64,000 nt of DNA, taken from positions 201 through 64,200 of the forward strand of contig DDTF01000018.1 of the NCBI GenBank assembly GCA_002345965.1, given 5' to 3'. Position 1 is the first letter of the stretch; each line of letters opens with the position of its first letter. Under the pieces are notes generated by a model. It made no database searches. It was not told the origin of the DNA and saw only the letters and a list, made by a program, of their open reading frames with translations. This DNA comes from Flammeovirgaceae bacterium UBA2371. Lineage in GTDB: Bacteria; Bacteroidota; Bacteroidia; Cytophagales; Cyclobacteriaceae. Position numbers and translations under genes: made by a program. This document shows positions 33,957-42,789 of this stretch, in pieces.

Positions 33957-34451
33957 TTAGTTTAACTTTAGTTCGTCAACAAAACGATTGGTCAATTCTT
34001 TTTGCGCTTTGTCATCTGAAAGATTCTTTCTCATCAATTTTTCAGCTACTTCAAGCGAGAAAAGTGCAACCTGTTCTTTAATATCTCTGAGTGCGGCCTG
34101 CTTCTCGGTTTGGATTACGCTTTTTGCGTCTTCAATTATTTTATCTGCGCTTTTCTTGGCATCATTTCTAGCCTCTTCGTTCATCCTATTTGCGGCTTCC
34201 TGTGCTGTACGCAAGATTTTATCTCTTTCTTCACGCGCTTCCTTCAGCAAGGCTTCGCTATCTGCCTGCATAGAGGCCATCTGTTGCCTGGCTTTGTCAG
34301 CTGCGTCCAAGGACCCTTGAATGGTCTCTTCACGCTCTTTGAGTGAATTCAATAATGGCTTCCACGCCATCTTGGACAGAACAAACAATAAGACAAGGAA
34401 TATTAGTGCTTGCCAGAAAATGAGACCAACGCCTGGGGTTAATAAATCCAT
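33957..34451 (-). CDS. atpF: ATP synthase b subunit
   Basis: A 164-aa peripheral-stalk subunit. One N-terminal helix (LIFWQALIFLVLLFVLSKMAW) is followed by a long charged coiled coil (ADKARQQMASMQADSEALLK and so on), and a C-terminal delta-binding end. It lies 97 bases after atpE, a gap that contains a strong hairpin. Confidence 0.96.
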   Translation of the reverse strand: MDLLTPGVGLIFWQALIFLVLLFVLSKMAWKPLLNSLKEREETIQGSLDAADKARQQMASMQADSEALLKEAREERDKILRTAQEAANRMNEEARNDAKKSADKIIEDAKSVIQTEKQAALRDIKEQVALFSLEVAEKLMRKNLSDDKAQKELTNRFVDELKLN

Positions 34452-34491
34452 AGTGGCTAATCTTTAATTAAATCGTTTGATGTTGTTGTCT

Positions 34492-34539
34492 AAAAAACCA
34501 AAGAAACCTGCCCAGGCCTAATGCCAAAGGCAAGTTTCT
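34492..34539 (-). terminator. Hairpin and T-rich tract between atpE and atpF
   Basis: An 11-bp stem with one G-U pair: arms at 34502-34512 (AGAAACCTGCC) and 34529-34539 (GGCAAGTTTCT). It is followed on the minus strand by TTTGG and six T (34492-34497). It starts 9 bases after the atpE stop, within the operon. It could be a leaky terminator or a 3'-end stabiliser for an atpE mRNA segment. Confidence 0.7.
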
Positions 34540-34548
34540 AAATTTGAT

Positions 34549-34800
34549 TTACGCTGCTGGGCTTGTTGCTATCAAGAAGCAAACCACCACCGCGAAAAGT
34601 GCAATTACCTCAACAAGGGCTGCAATGATCAACATAGATCCTTGTAATTTATTTGCAGACTCAGGTTGACGGGCCATGGCTTCCATAGCAGAACCTCCAA
34701 TGCGACCAACACCGATACCTGCGCCAATTGCAGCAAGACCAGCTCCGATGCCCGCACCCATGATTGCGTAGCCGATGTCCAATAATAAAGCAAACAACAT
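34549..34800 (-). CDS. atpE: ATP synthase c subunit
   Basis: An 83-aa proteolipid with two helices joined by a polar loop (ARQPESANKLQGSM). The proton-carrying carboxylate is the Glu in ALVEVIALFAVV. The glycine-rich first helix (GAGIGAGLAAIGAGIGVGRI) is typical. Glu rather than Asp fits a proton or sodium ring. The sodium-binding glutamine pattern in helix 1 is not seen, so a proton is more likely (inference). The start MLFALLLDIGYA has an A-rich leader. Hairpins lie on both sides of the gene. Confidence 0.97.
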   Translation of the reverse strand: MLFALLLDIGYAIMGAGIGAGLAAIGAGIGVGRIGGSAMEAMARQPESANKLQGSMLIIAALVEVIALFAVVVCFLIATSPAA

Positions 34801-34827
34801 ACTTACTTTTTTTTAGGTTAAACAACA

Positions 34828-34863
34828 CCGGGAATTTCCCGGATATCTTAAAGCGCAAGCGCT
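34828..34863 (-). other. Two small hairpins between atpB and atpE
   Basis: CCGGGAA-T-TTCCCGG at 34828-34842 and AGCG-CAAG-CGCT at 34852-34863, in the 74-base gap before atpE. The first is a 6- to 7-bp GC-rich stem. Neither has a T tract on the minus strand, so they are not simple terminators. Confidence 0.5.
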
Positions 34864-34874
34864 AATTCTTAATT

Positions 34875-35894
34875 CTAATGATGTTCATCTTCTGCTGTAG
34901 CCAGCCCAATATACAGGGATGAAAACAGTGTGAATACATATGCTTGAATTCCAGCAACCAACAACTCAATCAAACTAATAAATAATACCAGAATGGATGA
35001 ACCAAAACCTACAATCCAACTATGAAAGATAAATGTCAAAGACATAATGCTTAACAAGACAATGTGGCCGGCCGTCATCGCTGCAAACAAACGTATAAAC
35101 AAGGCTATAGGCTTTGTAAATATTCCAATTATTTCCACCATCAATAATATAGGACGTAGAACCAAAGGAACACCTGGTGTCCAGAATATATGACTCCAAT
35201 AATTCTTATTGCCGCTAAGATTGGTGATTACGAATGTAAAAGCAGCAAGAGTCATAGTCACCGCGATGTTGCCTGTAAGGTTTCCTGCACCAGGCAGAAG
35301 TCCCAATAGGTTTCCAAAAAGGATAAAGAAAAATAGTGTTAATAGGTATGGAAGAAATCGATCTGCTTTGGGTCCAGCATTTGGCCTTACTACTTCATCT
35401 GCAACAAACAAGATAATAGGCTCAATGAAAGACTGAATGCCTTTTGGGGCCTTCCCGGCATTTCTTTTGGCTCCTTTGGCCGCAGCTCCAAATACTAGCA
35501 ATAAAACAACAGCTGTAATAATCAACATCGCCACATTCTTGGTGATGGAAAGATCCAGCACTTGCTCTTCCCCTAAATAAATGTGGCTATGCTCCAATTT
35601 GTATCCATTGTAAGGGATCAAATTGTGGTGTTCATCATAAAAATTAGCCGATGAAAAAACCTCAAGGCCTCTTTCAGCCGAATAAACGATTATGGGCAAA
35701 TACAAAGTGCCGTAATGACCATCAAAAAAGTGCCATACATGATCATCCAGTACGTGGTGGATGATCACCTCGCTCACATTAACACCCTCCTCTTTGTCGC
35801 TTTGTGCAGCAACAGAAGGGGTCGAAATCCCAATAAAAAGAAGGATTATTATAAAATTGCGAAAAAGAACGTTTTTATTAGGAAAAGCCGTCAT
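34875..35894 (-). CDS. atpB: ATP synthase a subunit, with N-terminal extension
   Basis: A 339-aa Fo a subunit, longer than the approximately 270 aa of E. coli. An N-terminal signal-like helix (FIIILLFIGISTPSVAAQ) and a His/Asp-rich extramembrane segment of about 90 residues precede the five helices. The essential arginine helix reads PIALFIRLFAAMTAGHIVLL. The C-terminal helix IELLVAGIQAYVFTLFSSLYIG is well conserved. The extension is typical for Bacteroidota (established, to my knowledge). It starts 100 bases after the small membrane protein, with its own promoter box. Confidence 0.96.
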   Translation of the reverse strand: MTAFPNKNVLFRNFIIILLFIGISTPSVAAQSDKEEGVNVSEVIIHHVLDDHVWHFFDGHYGTLYLPIIVYSAERGLEVFSSANFYDEHHNLIPYNGYKLEHSHIYLGEEQVLDLSITKNVAMLIITAVVLLLVFGAAAKGAKRNAGKAPKGIQSFIEPIILFVADEVVRPNAGPKADRFLPYLLTLFFFILFGNLLGLLPGAGNLTGNIAVTMTLAAFTFVITNLSGNKNYWSHIFWTPGVPLVLRPILLMVEIIGIFTKPIALFIRLFAAMTAGHIVLLSIMSLTFIFHSWIVGFGSSILVLFISLIELLVAGIQAYVFTLFSSLYIGLATAEDEHH

Positions 35895-35927
35895 TTTGAC
35901 TCTTTTGTAGGGTTATAATTTTGCCCG

Positions 35928-35935
35928 CAAAGGTA
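35928..35935 (-). promoter_or_regulatory. Candidate -7 box TACCTTTG for atpB
   Basis: TACCTTTG on the minus strand, an exact TAnnTTTG, 33 bases upstream of the atpB ATG. Upstream is T-rich but lacks a clear TTG at -33. It sits in the 100-base gap before atpB and could drive atpB-E-F-H-A-G on its own. Confidence 0.5.
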
Positions 35936-35994
35936 TAAATTAAAGGACCAGAAAAAAATATTCTTGGAATTTTAGCGCCCCATTCTCAGCCCTT

Positions 35995-36345
35995 TTATTC
36001 GTTTACTTTTCGGTAAAGAAAACCAATCTCAATGGTCGTGAAAATAAGGTATGTTGCCATAAAAACGCCCGCGTTTTGGGCCGCCTGGGCAGGATTATTC
36101 ATCACCACAAAAAGAATATATACCCCATACGCGATCAGCTTTACTACCAGGGTAAGCAGGTACAATTGAACAAAGTATTTGGGCTTCTCATTCTTGATGT
36201 CTACCAGATAATAATATATGCCAGCTGCGCCCAAAAAAAGGAGTACAATCGTCTGGTAGAAGAATGAGGGTAATACAGGAAATAGATAATGTCCAAATGC
36301 CACCACCAGCATTGCACTCACCAGTAGTGTGATGATAAAACGCAT
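35995..36345 (-). CDS. Small four-helix membrane protein of the atp operon
   Basis: A 116-aa protein, with ATG at 36345. It has four hydrophobic segments (FIITLLVSAMLVVAFGHYLF, YQTIVLLFLGAAGIYYYLV, LYLLTLVVKLIAYGVYILFV, AGVFMATYLIFTTIEIGFLY). Position between the AtpZ-like gene and atpB suggests an AtpI-like assembly factor. I do not recognise a named family from sequence, so this is by context. The open frame reaches back to 36483, but that stretch overlaps the AtpZ-like gene. The chosen start is 4 bases after its stop. Confidence 0.65.
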   Translation of the reverse strand: MRFIITLLVSAMLVVAFGHYLFPVLPSFFYQTIVLLFLGAAGIYYYLVDIKNEKPKYFVQLYLLTLVVKLIAYGVYILFVVMNNPAQAAQNAGVFMATYLIFTTIEIGFLYRKVNE

Positions 36346-36349
36346 ATCC

Positions 36350-36583
36350 TTACTCTTGATTGATAGAACGATAGAGCTGGTAAATTGTGCCTCCGAAGGC
36401 TCCCAAACCCAGTAAAAGCATAAAAAGTGGGAATCGAATTTCCAGGTAGTTATCCAGCTTATGGCCCAGCCATCCTGCCACACCGATAGTGATCAACAGC
36501 TGAAAGGCAAGTCCACTGTACTTTAAGTACGTATTAATTGGTTTTGGCTTCTTCTGGTCTGAGGGACCTTGATCCTTGCCCAT
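36350..36583 (-). CDS. AtpZ/AtpI-like small membrane protein
   Basis: A 77-aa protein. Its N-terminus is polar and basic (MGKDQGPSDQKKPKPINTY). Two helices (GLAFQLLITIGVAGWLGHKL and FPLFMLLLGLGAFGGTIYQLY) and the motif YLKYSGLAFQL are typical of the AtpZ/AtpI family, which assists c-ring assembly or forms a cation path with AtpI (family knowledge). The ATG at 36583 lies inside the 3' end of the bactofilin gene, a 50-base overlap. Confidence 0.75.
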   Translation of the reverse strand: MGKDQGPSDQKKPKPINTYLKYSGLAFQLLITIGVAGWLGHKLDNYLEIRFPLFMLLLGLGAFGGTIYQLYRSINQE

Positions 36584-36968
36584 TATCACCCATTTTAATC
36601 TCGCGGACTGAGGCCCCCATTTTGCAGGTTCCATTAAATACGGCTCCTGGCTCCACTACCAGCTTCCCGGTAACTATGTCGCCATGAACTACTGCGGTTG
36701 CTTTGAGGATAAGCATTTCAGAAATCTCAATTTTACCCTTTACCTCACCCTCAAGGTCGGCATTCTGTGCTATGATGTTTCCATCTACATGACTGCTATT
36801 GCCCAGGGCGATTTTGGATTTGGATTTGATGTTTCCAATCACCTTTCCTTCTATGCGTATGTTGCCATAGGTTTCTATATTTCCTTCAAGCACGGTGCCT
36901 TTACCAATCGTGTTGGTTGAATTGCTAATTTCTTCTGCCACTTTTTTTTGTTCTTTAGAGGTAAACAT
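36534..36968 (-). CDS. Bactofilin (polymer-forming cytoskeletal protein)
   Basis: A 144-aa bactofilin. An N-terminal polar tail precedes a right-handed beta-helix core at about residues 20-118 with regular short strands (GTVLEGNIETYGNIRIEGKV, GNIKSKSKIALG, VHGDIVTGKLVVEPGAVFNG). Bactofilins form non-polar filaments that position cell-wall enzymes (family knowledge). It follows the M23 peptidase gene by 10 bases, a recurring bactofilin-M23 pairing used in cell-shape control. Confidence 0.88.
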   Translation of the reverse strand: MFTSKEQKKVAEEISNSTNTIGKGTVLEGNIETYGNIRIEGKVIGNIKSKSKIALGNSSHVDGNIIAQNADLEGEVKGKIEISEMLILKATAVVHGDIVTGKLVVEPGAVFNGTCKMGASVREIKMGDNGQGSRSLRPEEAKTN

Positions 36969-36978
36969 GATTCTCTGA

Positions 36979-37845
36979 TTAAAAGGTTACAAACTCTTCC
37001 GGATTAAGGGAGTTACCATTGTACCACAATTCAAAATGCAGGTGCGGGCCATCGGTCATTTCTCCACTGTTGCCAACTATAGAGATAATGTCTCCGGCAT
37101 TTACAAAATTACCAACTTTTTTCAACAGTTCAGCATTATGCTTATATACCGATATAAGGTTGCTTCTATGCTGTACTGCTATTACATAACCTGAATCCTG
37201 AGTCCAGGAAGCCATAATGACTGTCCCATCTGCTATCGATTTTACAGGTTCATTGGTTTTGGCAACAATATCAATTCCAAAATGGCTTTTTTTCAAATCG
37301 TAGTGATCTGAAATAAACCCTGTGATCGGAGAGAAGAAGAACATTTCCTGTAGCTCGCGATACTTCGTACTTGTAAGTGCAATGAGCGACATCTCGGTTT
37401 GTTCAAACTCTTGCCGAAACTGTGAGTCGGATGCGGCCAGCCTCATGTCGTTAACAGAAGGAATTACTCTGCTGTCATTTCCCAAAGCTTCCACCGGATC
37501 GATGAAACCGCTTGATGTATCTCCACTTAAGATGCGTTGAAAGTTCATGATGAACTTGTCCTTGTTGTCCACCTCTATCGCCAGCGAATCTACCTTGATG
37601 GCCAACTCATATAATTTCTTGTTGGCTTCCATCTGCGCATGCTTTGGGTCAAACCACTTGGCCAGCACTGTTTTGGACAGCAGCATGCTCAACGAGAAAA
37701 CCAGAATAAAAAAAGTAATGGAAACTACCAGTAACTTGGCATAGGTAAACGCAAAGTTTGATTTCTCAGCCAGATTCTCCTCATTGCGGATAACCAGTTG
37801 ATATTTGGTGGTGAGTCTTTCTGAAAGGGTCTTTTTTGGCTTCAA
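36979..37845 (-). CDS. M23-family murein endopeptidase, membrane-anchored
   Basis: A 288-aa protein. A cytoplasmic N-terminus of about 30 residues is followed by one helix (LLVVSITFFILVFSLSMLLS), a coiled-coil linker (about 60-150) and an M23 LytM-type domain at about 180-285. Zinc ligands are expected in HFGIDIVAK and HLHFELW. It likely cuts peptidoglycan cross-bridges. It starts with TTG at 37845: an in-frame TAA three codons upstream excludes any earlier start. A -7 box is at 37864-37871. It leads the bactofilin-atp run. Confidence 0.87.
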   Translation of the reverse strand: MKPKKTLSERLTTKYQLVIRNEENLAEKSNFAFTYAKLLVVSITFFILVFSLSMLLSKTVLAKWFDPKHAQMEANKKLYELAIKVDSLAIEVDNKDKFIMNFQRILSGDTSSGFIDPVEALGNDSRVIPSVNDMRLAASDSQFRQEFEQTEMSLIALTSTKYRELQEMFFFSPITGFISDHYDLKKSHFGIDIVAKTNEPVKSIADGTVIMASWTQDSGYVIAVQHRSNLISVYKHNAELLKKVGNFVNAGDIISIVGNSGEMTDGPHLHFELWYNGNSLNPEEFVTF

Positions 37846-37863
37846 AAACCGTTAAATTTTGCA

Positions 37864-37871
37864 CAAAAATA
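37864..37871 (-). promoter_or_regulatory. Candidate -7 box TATTTTTG for the M23-bactofilin-atp run
   Basis: TATTTTTG on the minus strand, an exact TAnnTTTG, 18 bases upstream of the TTG start at 37845. No TTG at -33. Confidence 0.42.
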
Positions 37872-37909
37872 GATATAATCGTTAATTATAATATTGATTA
37901 TCTGTTTTT

Positions 37910-37917
37910 TACGTTTG
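37910..37917 (+). promoter_or_regulatory. Candidate -7 box TACGTTTG for the sprE-like gene
   Basis: TACGTTTG, an exact TAnnTTTG, 23 bases upstream of the TTG start at 37941. No TTG at -33. It faces away from the M23 promoter box in the same 95-base divergent gap. Confidence 0.42.
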
Positions 37918-37940
37918 TAATCTGGAATAAACCCTTTTAA

Positions 37941-40502
37941 TTGGCCTTGCGCGCATTTTTTTTCATTGCTTTGGTGTGGATCCTGTTGGCTGGATGTTCT
38001 TCCGAACAGACCACAGTTACCAGCAATGTTTACCACAACCTCACCGCTCACTACAATGGCTATTATTACGCTCGTGAAAAAATACGTGAAGTAGAAAACA
38101 TTATTCAGCAAAGCTTGGATGATGATCACAACCAGATTTTAAGACTCTACCCAAAACTGGACACGGTGCTTGCCAAAACCTATAGCAAGGACACCGAAGA
38201 AGCTATAAAAATGGCCTCCCTGTCAATTCAACGACACCCCAATAGCAAATGGGTAGATGATAACTACATCATGGTGGGACTTGCCCGGATGTATGATTGC
38301 GACTTTGTCAACGCGGTTCAAACATTTAAGTACGTGAACACAAAAAGCAAAGACATCAACACACGTCATTTAGGGCTTTTAAATCTCATCCGCGCTTTTA
38401 CTGAAAATGAGGAATACCAAAAAGCTGAAGAAGCTTTTCTCTTTTTAGAGAAAGAACCCCTTAATAAGCAAAACGCCAAGAAGTTATACATGGAGAAAGC
38501 TTACTATTACCAGGTACGCAATGATTATAACAACATGGTGCGCAATCTTACACTGGCCGATTCGCTGCTGGGTAAGAAAGATCAAAAAGGACGAATCTAT
38601 TTTATCATAGGGCAGGTTTACCAACAACTCGGATTTGGCTCTGAAGCCTACAATTACTATCGAAAAAGTATAGCCACCAACCCAGCCTATGAAATTGACT
38701 TTTATGCAAGGCTGAACATGGCACAGGTAGCTCGCCTTGATGACAAAAGAGATGTTAAAACAGTGAGGAAGCAATTTGACAAAATGTTGACTGATGCCAA
38801 GAATCAAGAATTCAGAGACAAAGTATATTACGAACTGGCTCAATTCGAATTAAAACAAGGCAACGTTCCCGAAGCCATTGCCAATTATACCCTATCTGCG
38901 CATGCCGGCAACAACAAGAGAATACAAGGGAGCGCCTACTTGCGATTGGGGCAAATCCATTTCGATTCTTTAAAAAAGTATAGCCTTGCAAAAAATTATT
39001 ATGACAGTGCCGTTTCTGCCTTGCCCCCTGACTTTGAAGATTTGGAGACAATCAAAAAGAGACAGGAGGTGTTGGGAGAATTTGCCAAATACACGGAAAC
39101 GATTGCCTGGCAGGACAGCTTGCTTCTTATGGCTTCTATGGATTCGCTGACATTGCGTGCCCAACTTGATTCAGCGGTTGCTAGTCGTAAAAAGATTGAA
39201 GAAGGAGGTAAAAAGAAGAGAAGAAGAACTCAAGGGACAAGCAATTCCAACCAAAGCAATCCATTCTTTCTAGAGGATTCCAACACCACGCCAGACTGGT
39301 ACTTTGGCAATCTATCCGCAGTAGGCGCTGGTCAATCCGAATTCAAAAGAATTTGGGGCAATATTGCTTTAGAAGACAACTGGAGGAGATCCAATAAAAC
39401 TTCCATATTAAGGCAGGCAGAAGAGCAAATTGCAGTTGCCCAGGAAGAGGCAGAGCAAGGAGAAATTAAGGGAAACACCAAAGGCACTGACGAAGTGGAC
39501 AAAATATTCTCACAACTTCCCCTTGCCAGCGATCAGAAAGAAAAAGCACTCGCCAAGATTGAAGATGCCTATTTCAATTTGGGGGATTTGTTCTATTTCA
39601 AGTTGAATGAAAAACAAAATGCCGCAGGTTCCTATACAAGTTTACTCAACCGATTTCCCGACTCAGAATTTAAACCGGAAGTCCTTTACAAGTTATACCT
39701 TATCAATTCTGAGCTAGGCAACGACAAAGCAAAAGATTATTATCAGCAGCTCACCCAAAATCATCCCAATTCCAGCTTTACTAAACTCTTATTGAACCCA
39801 AACTACCTAAAAGAAACCAGCGAAGCTGCTGAAAAACAGAAGCTGATTTATAAAGAAGCTTACAAGTCGTTTGAAAATGGACACACTCAGGATTCTCAAG
39901 AGAAATTAAATGAAGCCTTTTCCCTGGGCACTACTAGTTTTACACCACAACTGGAGCTCTTGAAAATCATGATTACAGGTAAGACAGAGAGCATTACCCG
40001 CTATCAATCGGAACTAGAAGAGTTCTTGTCAAAAAACCCTGATGGGTCCCTTAACACTTATGCGAAGGCTCTGTTGTCATCATCTAAAAGTTTACAAGAA
40101 AAACTTGAGAAATCTCGCAGCATTCGATATGTAAATTCCCTCGAAGGACCTCATTACTTTGTGCTCTCCTATCTCCAGCAAAGCCAGATTTCTGAATTGA
40201 TTTCAACTACCATGAACAAATTCATTCAGCAACATTTCAAGGGAAGTAAGTTAAAAACCAGCACATTGATCCTGAACGAAACTTACATCCTTTCTATGGT
40301 AAACGAGTTTCCAGATCCGCTTTCAGCGGTTGAATTTCTCGATAAGTTCCATGATCAAACCTTAACAGATAATACACTTTCGAGCTATAAATTCGATATT
40401 TTTGTTATTACGAAAGAGAATTCAGACATTCTATACAGAACTAAAGCACTGGATGAGTACCTCACTTTCTTTGATAGAAACTATAAAGTTAAAAATCAGT
40501 AA
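37941..40502 (+). CDS. sprE: SprE/PorW-like T9SS lipoprotein with TPR repeats
   Basis: An 853-aa lipoprotein (signal ALRAFFFIALVWILLAGCSS, lipobox AGC) with TPR-like helical repeats over about residues 60-360 (for example QGRIYF-type helices, YYELAQFELKQGNVPEAIANY, GSAYLRLGQIHFDSLKKYSL). A basic stretch (KKKRRR) lies near residue 420, and a further helical repeat region at about 535-640. The opening VYHNLTAHYNGYYYAREKI is what I expect for SprE/PorW, needed for T9SS and gliding (family knowledge). The start is TTG at 37941: a TAA directly precedes it in frame. The PBP gene overlaps its end. Confidence 0.78.
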   Translation: MALRAFFFIALVWILLAGCSSEQTTVTSNVYHNLTAHYNGYYYAREKIREVENIIQQSLDDDHNQILRLYPKLDTVLAKTYSKDTEEAIKMASLSIQRHPNSKWVDDNYIMVGLARMYDCDFVNAVQTFKYVNTKSKDINTRHLGLLNLIRAFTENEEYQKAEEAFLFLEKEPLNKQNAKKLYMEKAYYYQVRNDYNNMVRNLTLADSLLGKKDQKGRIYFIIGQVYQQLGFGSEAYNYYRKSIATNPAYEIDFYARLNMAQVARLDDKRDVKTVRKQFDKMLTDAKNQEFRDKVYYELAQFELKQGNVPEAIANYTLSAHAGNNKRIQGSAYLRLGQIHFDSLKKYSLAKNYYDSAVSALPPDFEDLETIKKRQEVLGEFAKYTETIAWQDSLLLMASMDSLTLRAQLDSAVASRKKIEEGGKKKRRRTQGTSNSNQSNPFFLEDSNTTPDWYFGNLSAVGAGQSEFKRIWGNIALEDNWRRSNKTSILRQAEEQIAVAQEEAEQGEIKGNTKGTDEVDKIFSQLPLASDQKEKALAKIEDAYFNLGDLFYFKLNEKQNAAGSYTSLLNRFPDSEFKPEVLYKLYLINSELGNDKAKDYYQQLTQNHPNSSFTKLLLNPNYLKETSEAAEKQKLIYKEAYKSFENGHTQDSQEKLNEAFSLGTTSFTPQLELLKIMITGKTESITRYQSELEEFLSKNPDGSLNTYAKALLSSSKSLQEKLEKSRSIRYVNSLEGPHYFVLSYLQQSQISELISTTMNKFIQQHFKGSKLKTSTLILNETYILSMVNEFPDPLSAVEFLDKFHDQTLTDNTLSSYKFDIFVITKENSDILYRTKALDEYLTFFDRNYKVKNQ

Positions 40503-42789
40503 ACTCCTTGGCTTTAAGAGCAAGTGGTTTGGCACTGTTACCAAGTGGGCTTGGATTGTTTTACTGTCCTTTTTAATTGGATTGCCCATTTATGTATTTA
40601 CCGTGAGCATTAACCTTTTTGGGCTGTACGGTGAAATGCCAAGTATCAAGGAAGTAGAAAATCCTGAGAACGACCTCTCGTCTGAAATTATATCTGCTGA
40701 TGGGGTATCCCTTGGCCGCTACTTTCGCTACAACAGAAGTCAGGTACTTTACAGTGAACTATCGGAAGACCTGATCAATACACTGATTATTTCAGAAGAT
40801 CACAGGTTTTATAGTCATTCTGGCCTGGATTTTCCCGCATACATCAGGGTGTTTTTTGGCTTGATCACCTTCAATCATCAGGGAGGAGGAAGTACAATTA
40901 CACAACAACTTGCCAAGAACCTGTATACCATGAACCCTGACCGAAGCCTGGATGGCTCATTGAGTAAACTAGGCAGCGTGCCAAGGCGCTTAATTCAAAA
41001 AACCAAGGAATGGATTATCTCTGTAAACCTGGAGAAAAACTTTACGAAGGACGAGATTTTAGCCATGTATCTCAATACGGTTACTTTCAGCAGTAACTCC
41101 TTTGGAATTAAAGTGGCAGCAGAAACCTACTTTAACAAACAACCTGATAGTCTTAATCTACAAGAATCTGCCGTGCTGGTGGGTATGTTACAGGCTGCAA
41201 CCCTTTACAATCCTCAAAGAAATCCTGAAAACTCTCTGCGCAAGCGCAACGAAGTACTTTATAAAGTTTACAAGCATGGTTATAAAATTAAAACCCGCGA
41301 ACAATACGACTCAATAACCGCCCTGCCTATAGAATTGAAGTACAGCGTGCAAAATCAAAATGAGGGTCTTGCTACCTACTTCAGAACCGTCATGAGTAAT
41401 TATTTAATGCGGTTTTGTAAAGAAAGGGGAATTGATCTCTGGAACTCAGGCCTTAGAATTTATACCACCATTGATAGCAAACTTCAAAAATATGCAGAAG
41501 AAGCTATGGAAGAACATATGAAGCCCCTTCAAAAACAATTCAATGAAGAATGGAAAAGAGTGGGTAGCAATCCATGGCAAGACGATAACGGAAGAGAGAT
41601 AAGGGGCTTTCTGGAGTCTCGAATTAAAAAGACTGATGCCTATAAATCATTGGCAGAAAAATACGGAGAAGGATCTGACTCTCTCAAAATTGCATTAAAA
41701 CTAAAACGACCAATGACGGTTTATACGGCCGATGGTGAGCGGGATACACTCTTTAGTTTTATGGACTCACTCAACCATTACATGCGTTACCTGCAAGCAG
41801 GCATGATGGCGATGGATCCTACAACAGGACATATTAAGGCCTGGGTTGGCGGTGTCAATCACAAGTATTTCAAGTACGATCACGTGAAGCAGGGTACCCG
41901 ACAACCAGGCTCTACGTTCAAACCATTTGTTTATGGCCTGGCTATGGAGTCAGGTTATTCCCCATGTCACCCTATGAAAGATATTTCTCCCAGTTTCAAA
42001 GTTCCAGGAGGGGTGTGGTGGCCACCTAACTCAGACGGTAAACGAGGTAATGGCGAAGAAATGACGATTCGCCAGGCCATGGCCAGATCTGTCAATTCAA
42101 TTACCGCTCAAATGATGCAACAATTGGGTGCTGAAAATGTAGTAGAGTTTGCCCATCGGGTAGGAATATCCAGCCCACTTGATCCTGTTCCATCATTATG
42201 TCTTGGTACCAGTGATGTGTCACTATTTGAAATGGTGGGCGCATACAGCACTTTCGTCAACAGTGGAATTTACACCGAGCCTTTTTTTATTACCCGGATA
42301 GAAGACAAGCATGGTAACGTAATAGAGAATTTTGTGCCTAAGACCAGGCAAGCCATCAATGAACAAACAGCTTATAAAATGATCTATATGCTAATGGGTG
42401 GTGTTGAAGAAAGAGGAGGGACATCTGGAGGATTAAGCAAAGAATTGAAAATTGATAATGAAATAGGTGGTAAAACCGGTACAACTAACAATGCCTCTGA
42501 TGGGTGGTACATGGGCTTAACCCATGATTTAGTAACGGGTGTTTGGGTTGGAGGTGATGAAAGAAGCATACATTTTCCTTCCTGGTTATTTGGTCAGGGT
42601 GGTCGGTCTGCAAGACCTATCTGGGATAAATTTATGATGAAAGCCTATAACGATCCGGAAAGCGGCATTACAAAAGGCCAATTCCAAAGACCTTCCTCTG
42701 GTCTTGATATCTCATTGGACTGTTTGAAAGTAAGTCAGCAACAAGATTCCGTAGAGGTAGAAGTTCAACCCTGGGACATCAATAACTAA
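40453..42789 (+). CDS. Class A penicillin-binding protein (PBP1A)
   Basis: A 778-aa bifunctional murein synthase. One N-terminal helix (WAWIVLLSFLIGLPIYVFTV) is followed by a GT51 glycosyltransferase domain with IISEDHRFYSHSGLDF and GGGSTITQQLAKNLY. The transpeptidase domain has the SxxK motif at Ser487 (PGSTFKPF), SVNS as the SxN motif and GGKTGTTN as the KTG motif. The start at 40453 overlaps the sprE end by 50 bases. An earlier TTG-type start at 40402 is possible. It is followed by uvrC with a 1-base overlap. Confidence 0.93.
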   Translation: MSTSLSLIETIKLKISKLLGFKSKWFGTVTKWAWIVLLSFLIGLPIYVFTVSINLFGLYGEMPSIKEVENPENDLSSEIISADGVSLGRYFRYNRSQVLYSELSEDLINTLIISEDHRFYSHSGLDFPAYIRVFFGLITFNHQGGGSTITQQLAKNLYTMNPDRSLDGSLSKLGSVPRRLIQKTKEWIISVNLEKNFTKDEILAMYLNTVTFSSNSFGIKVAAETYFNKQPDSLNLQESAVLVGMLQAATLYNPQRNPENSLRKRNEVLYKVYKHGYKIKTREQYDSITALPIELKYSVQNQNEGLATYFRTVMSNYLMRFCKERGIDLWNSGLRIYTTIDSKLQKYAEEAMEEHMKPLQKQFNEEWKRVGSNPWQDDNGREIRGFLESRIKKTDAYKSLAEKYGEGSDSLKIALKLKRPMTVYTADGERDTLFSFMDSLNHYMRYLQAGMMAMDPTTGHIKAWVGGVNHKYFKYDHVKQGTRQPGSTFKPFVYGLAMESGYSPCHPMKDISPSFKVPGGVWWPPNSDGKRGNGEEMTIRQAMARSVNSITAQMMQQLGAENVVEFAHRVGISSPLDPVPSLCLGTSDVSLFEMVGAYSTFVNSGIYTEPFFITRIEDKHGNVIENFVPKTRQAINEQTAYKMIYMLMGGVEERGGTSGGLSKELKIDNEIGGKTGTTNNASDGWYMGLTHDLVTGVWVGGDERSIHFPSWLFGQGGRSARPIWDKFMMKAYNDPESGITKGQFQRPSSGLDISLDCLKVSQQQDSVEVEVQPWDINN

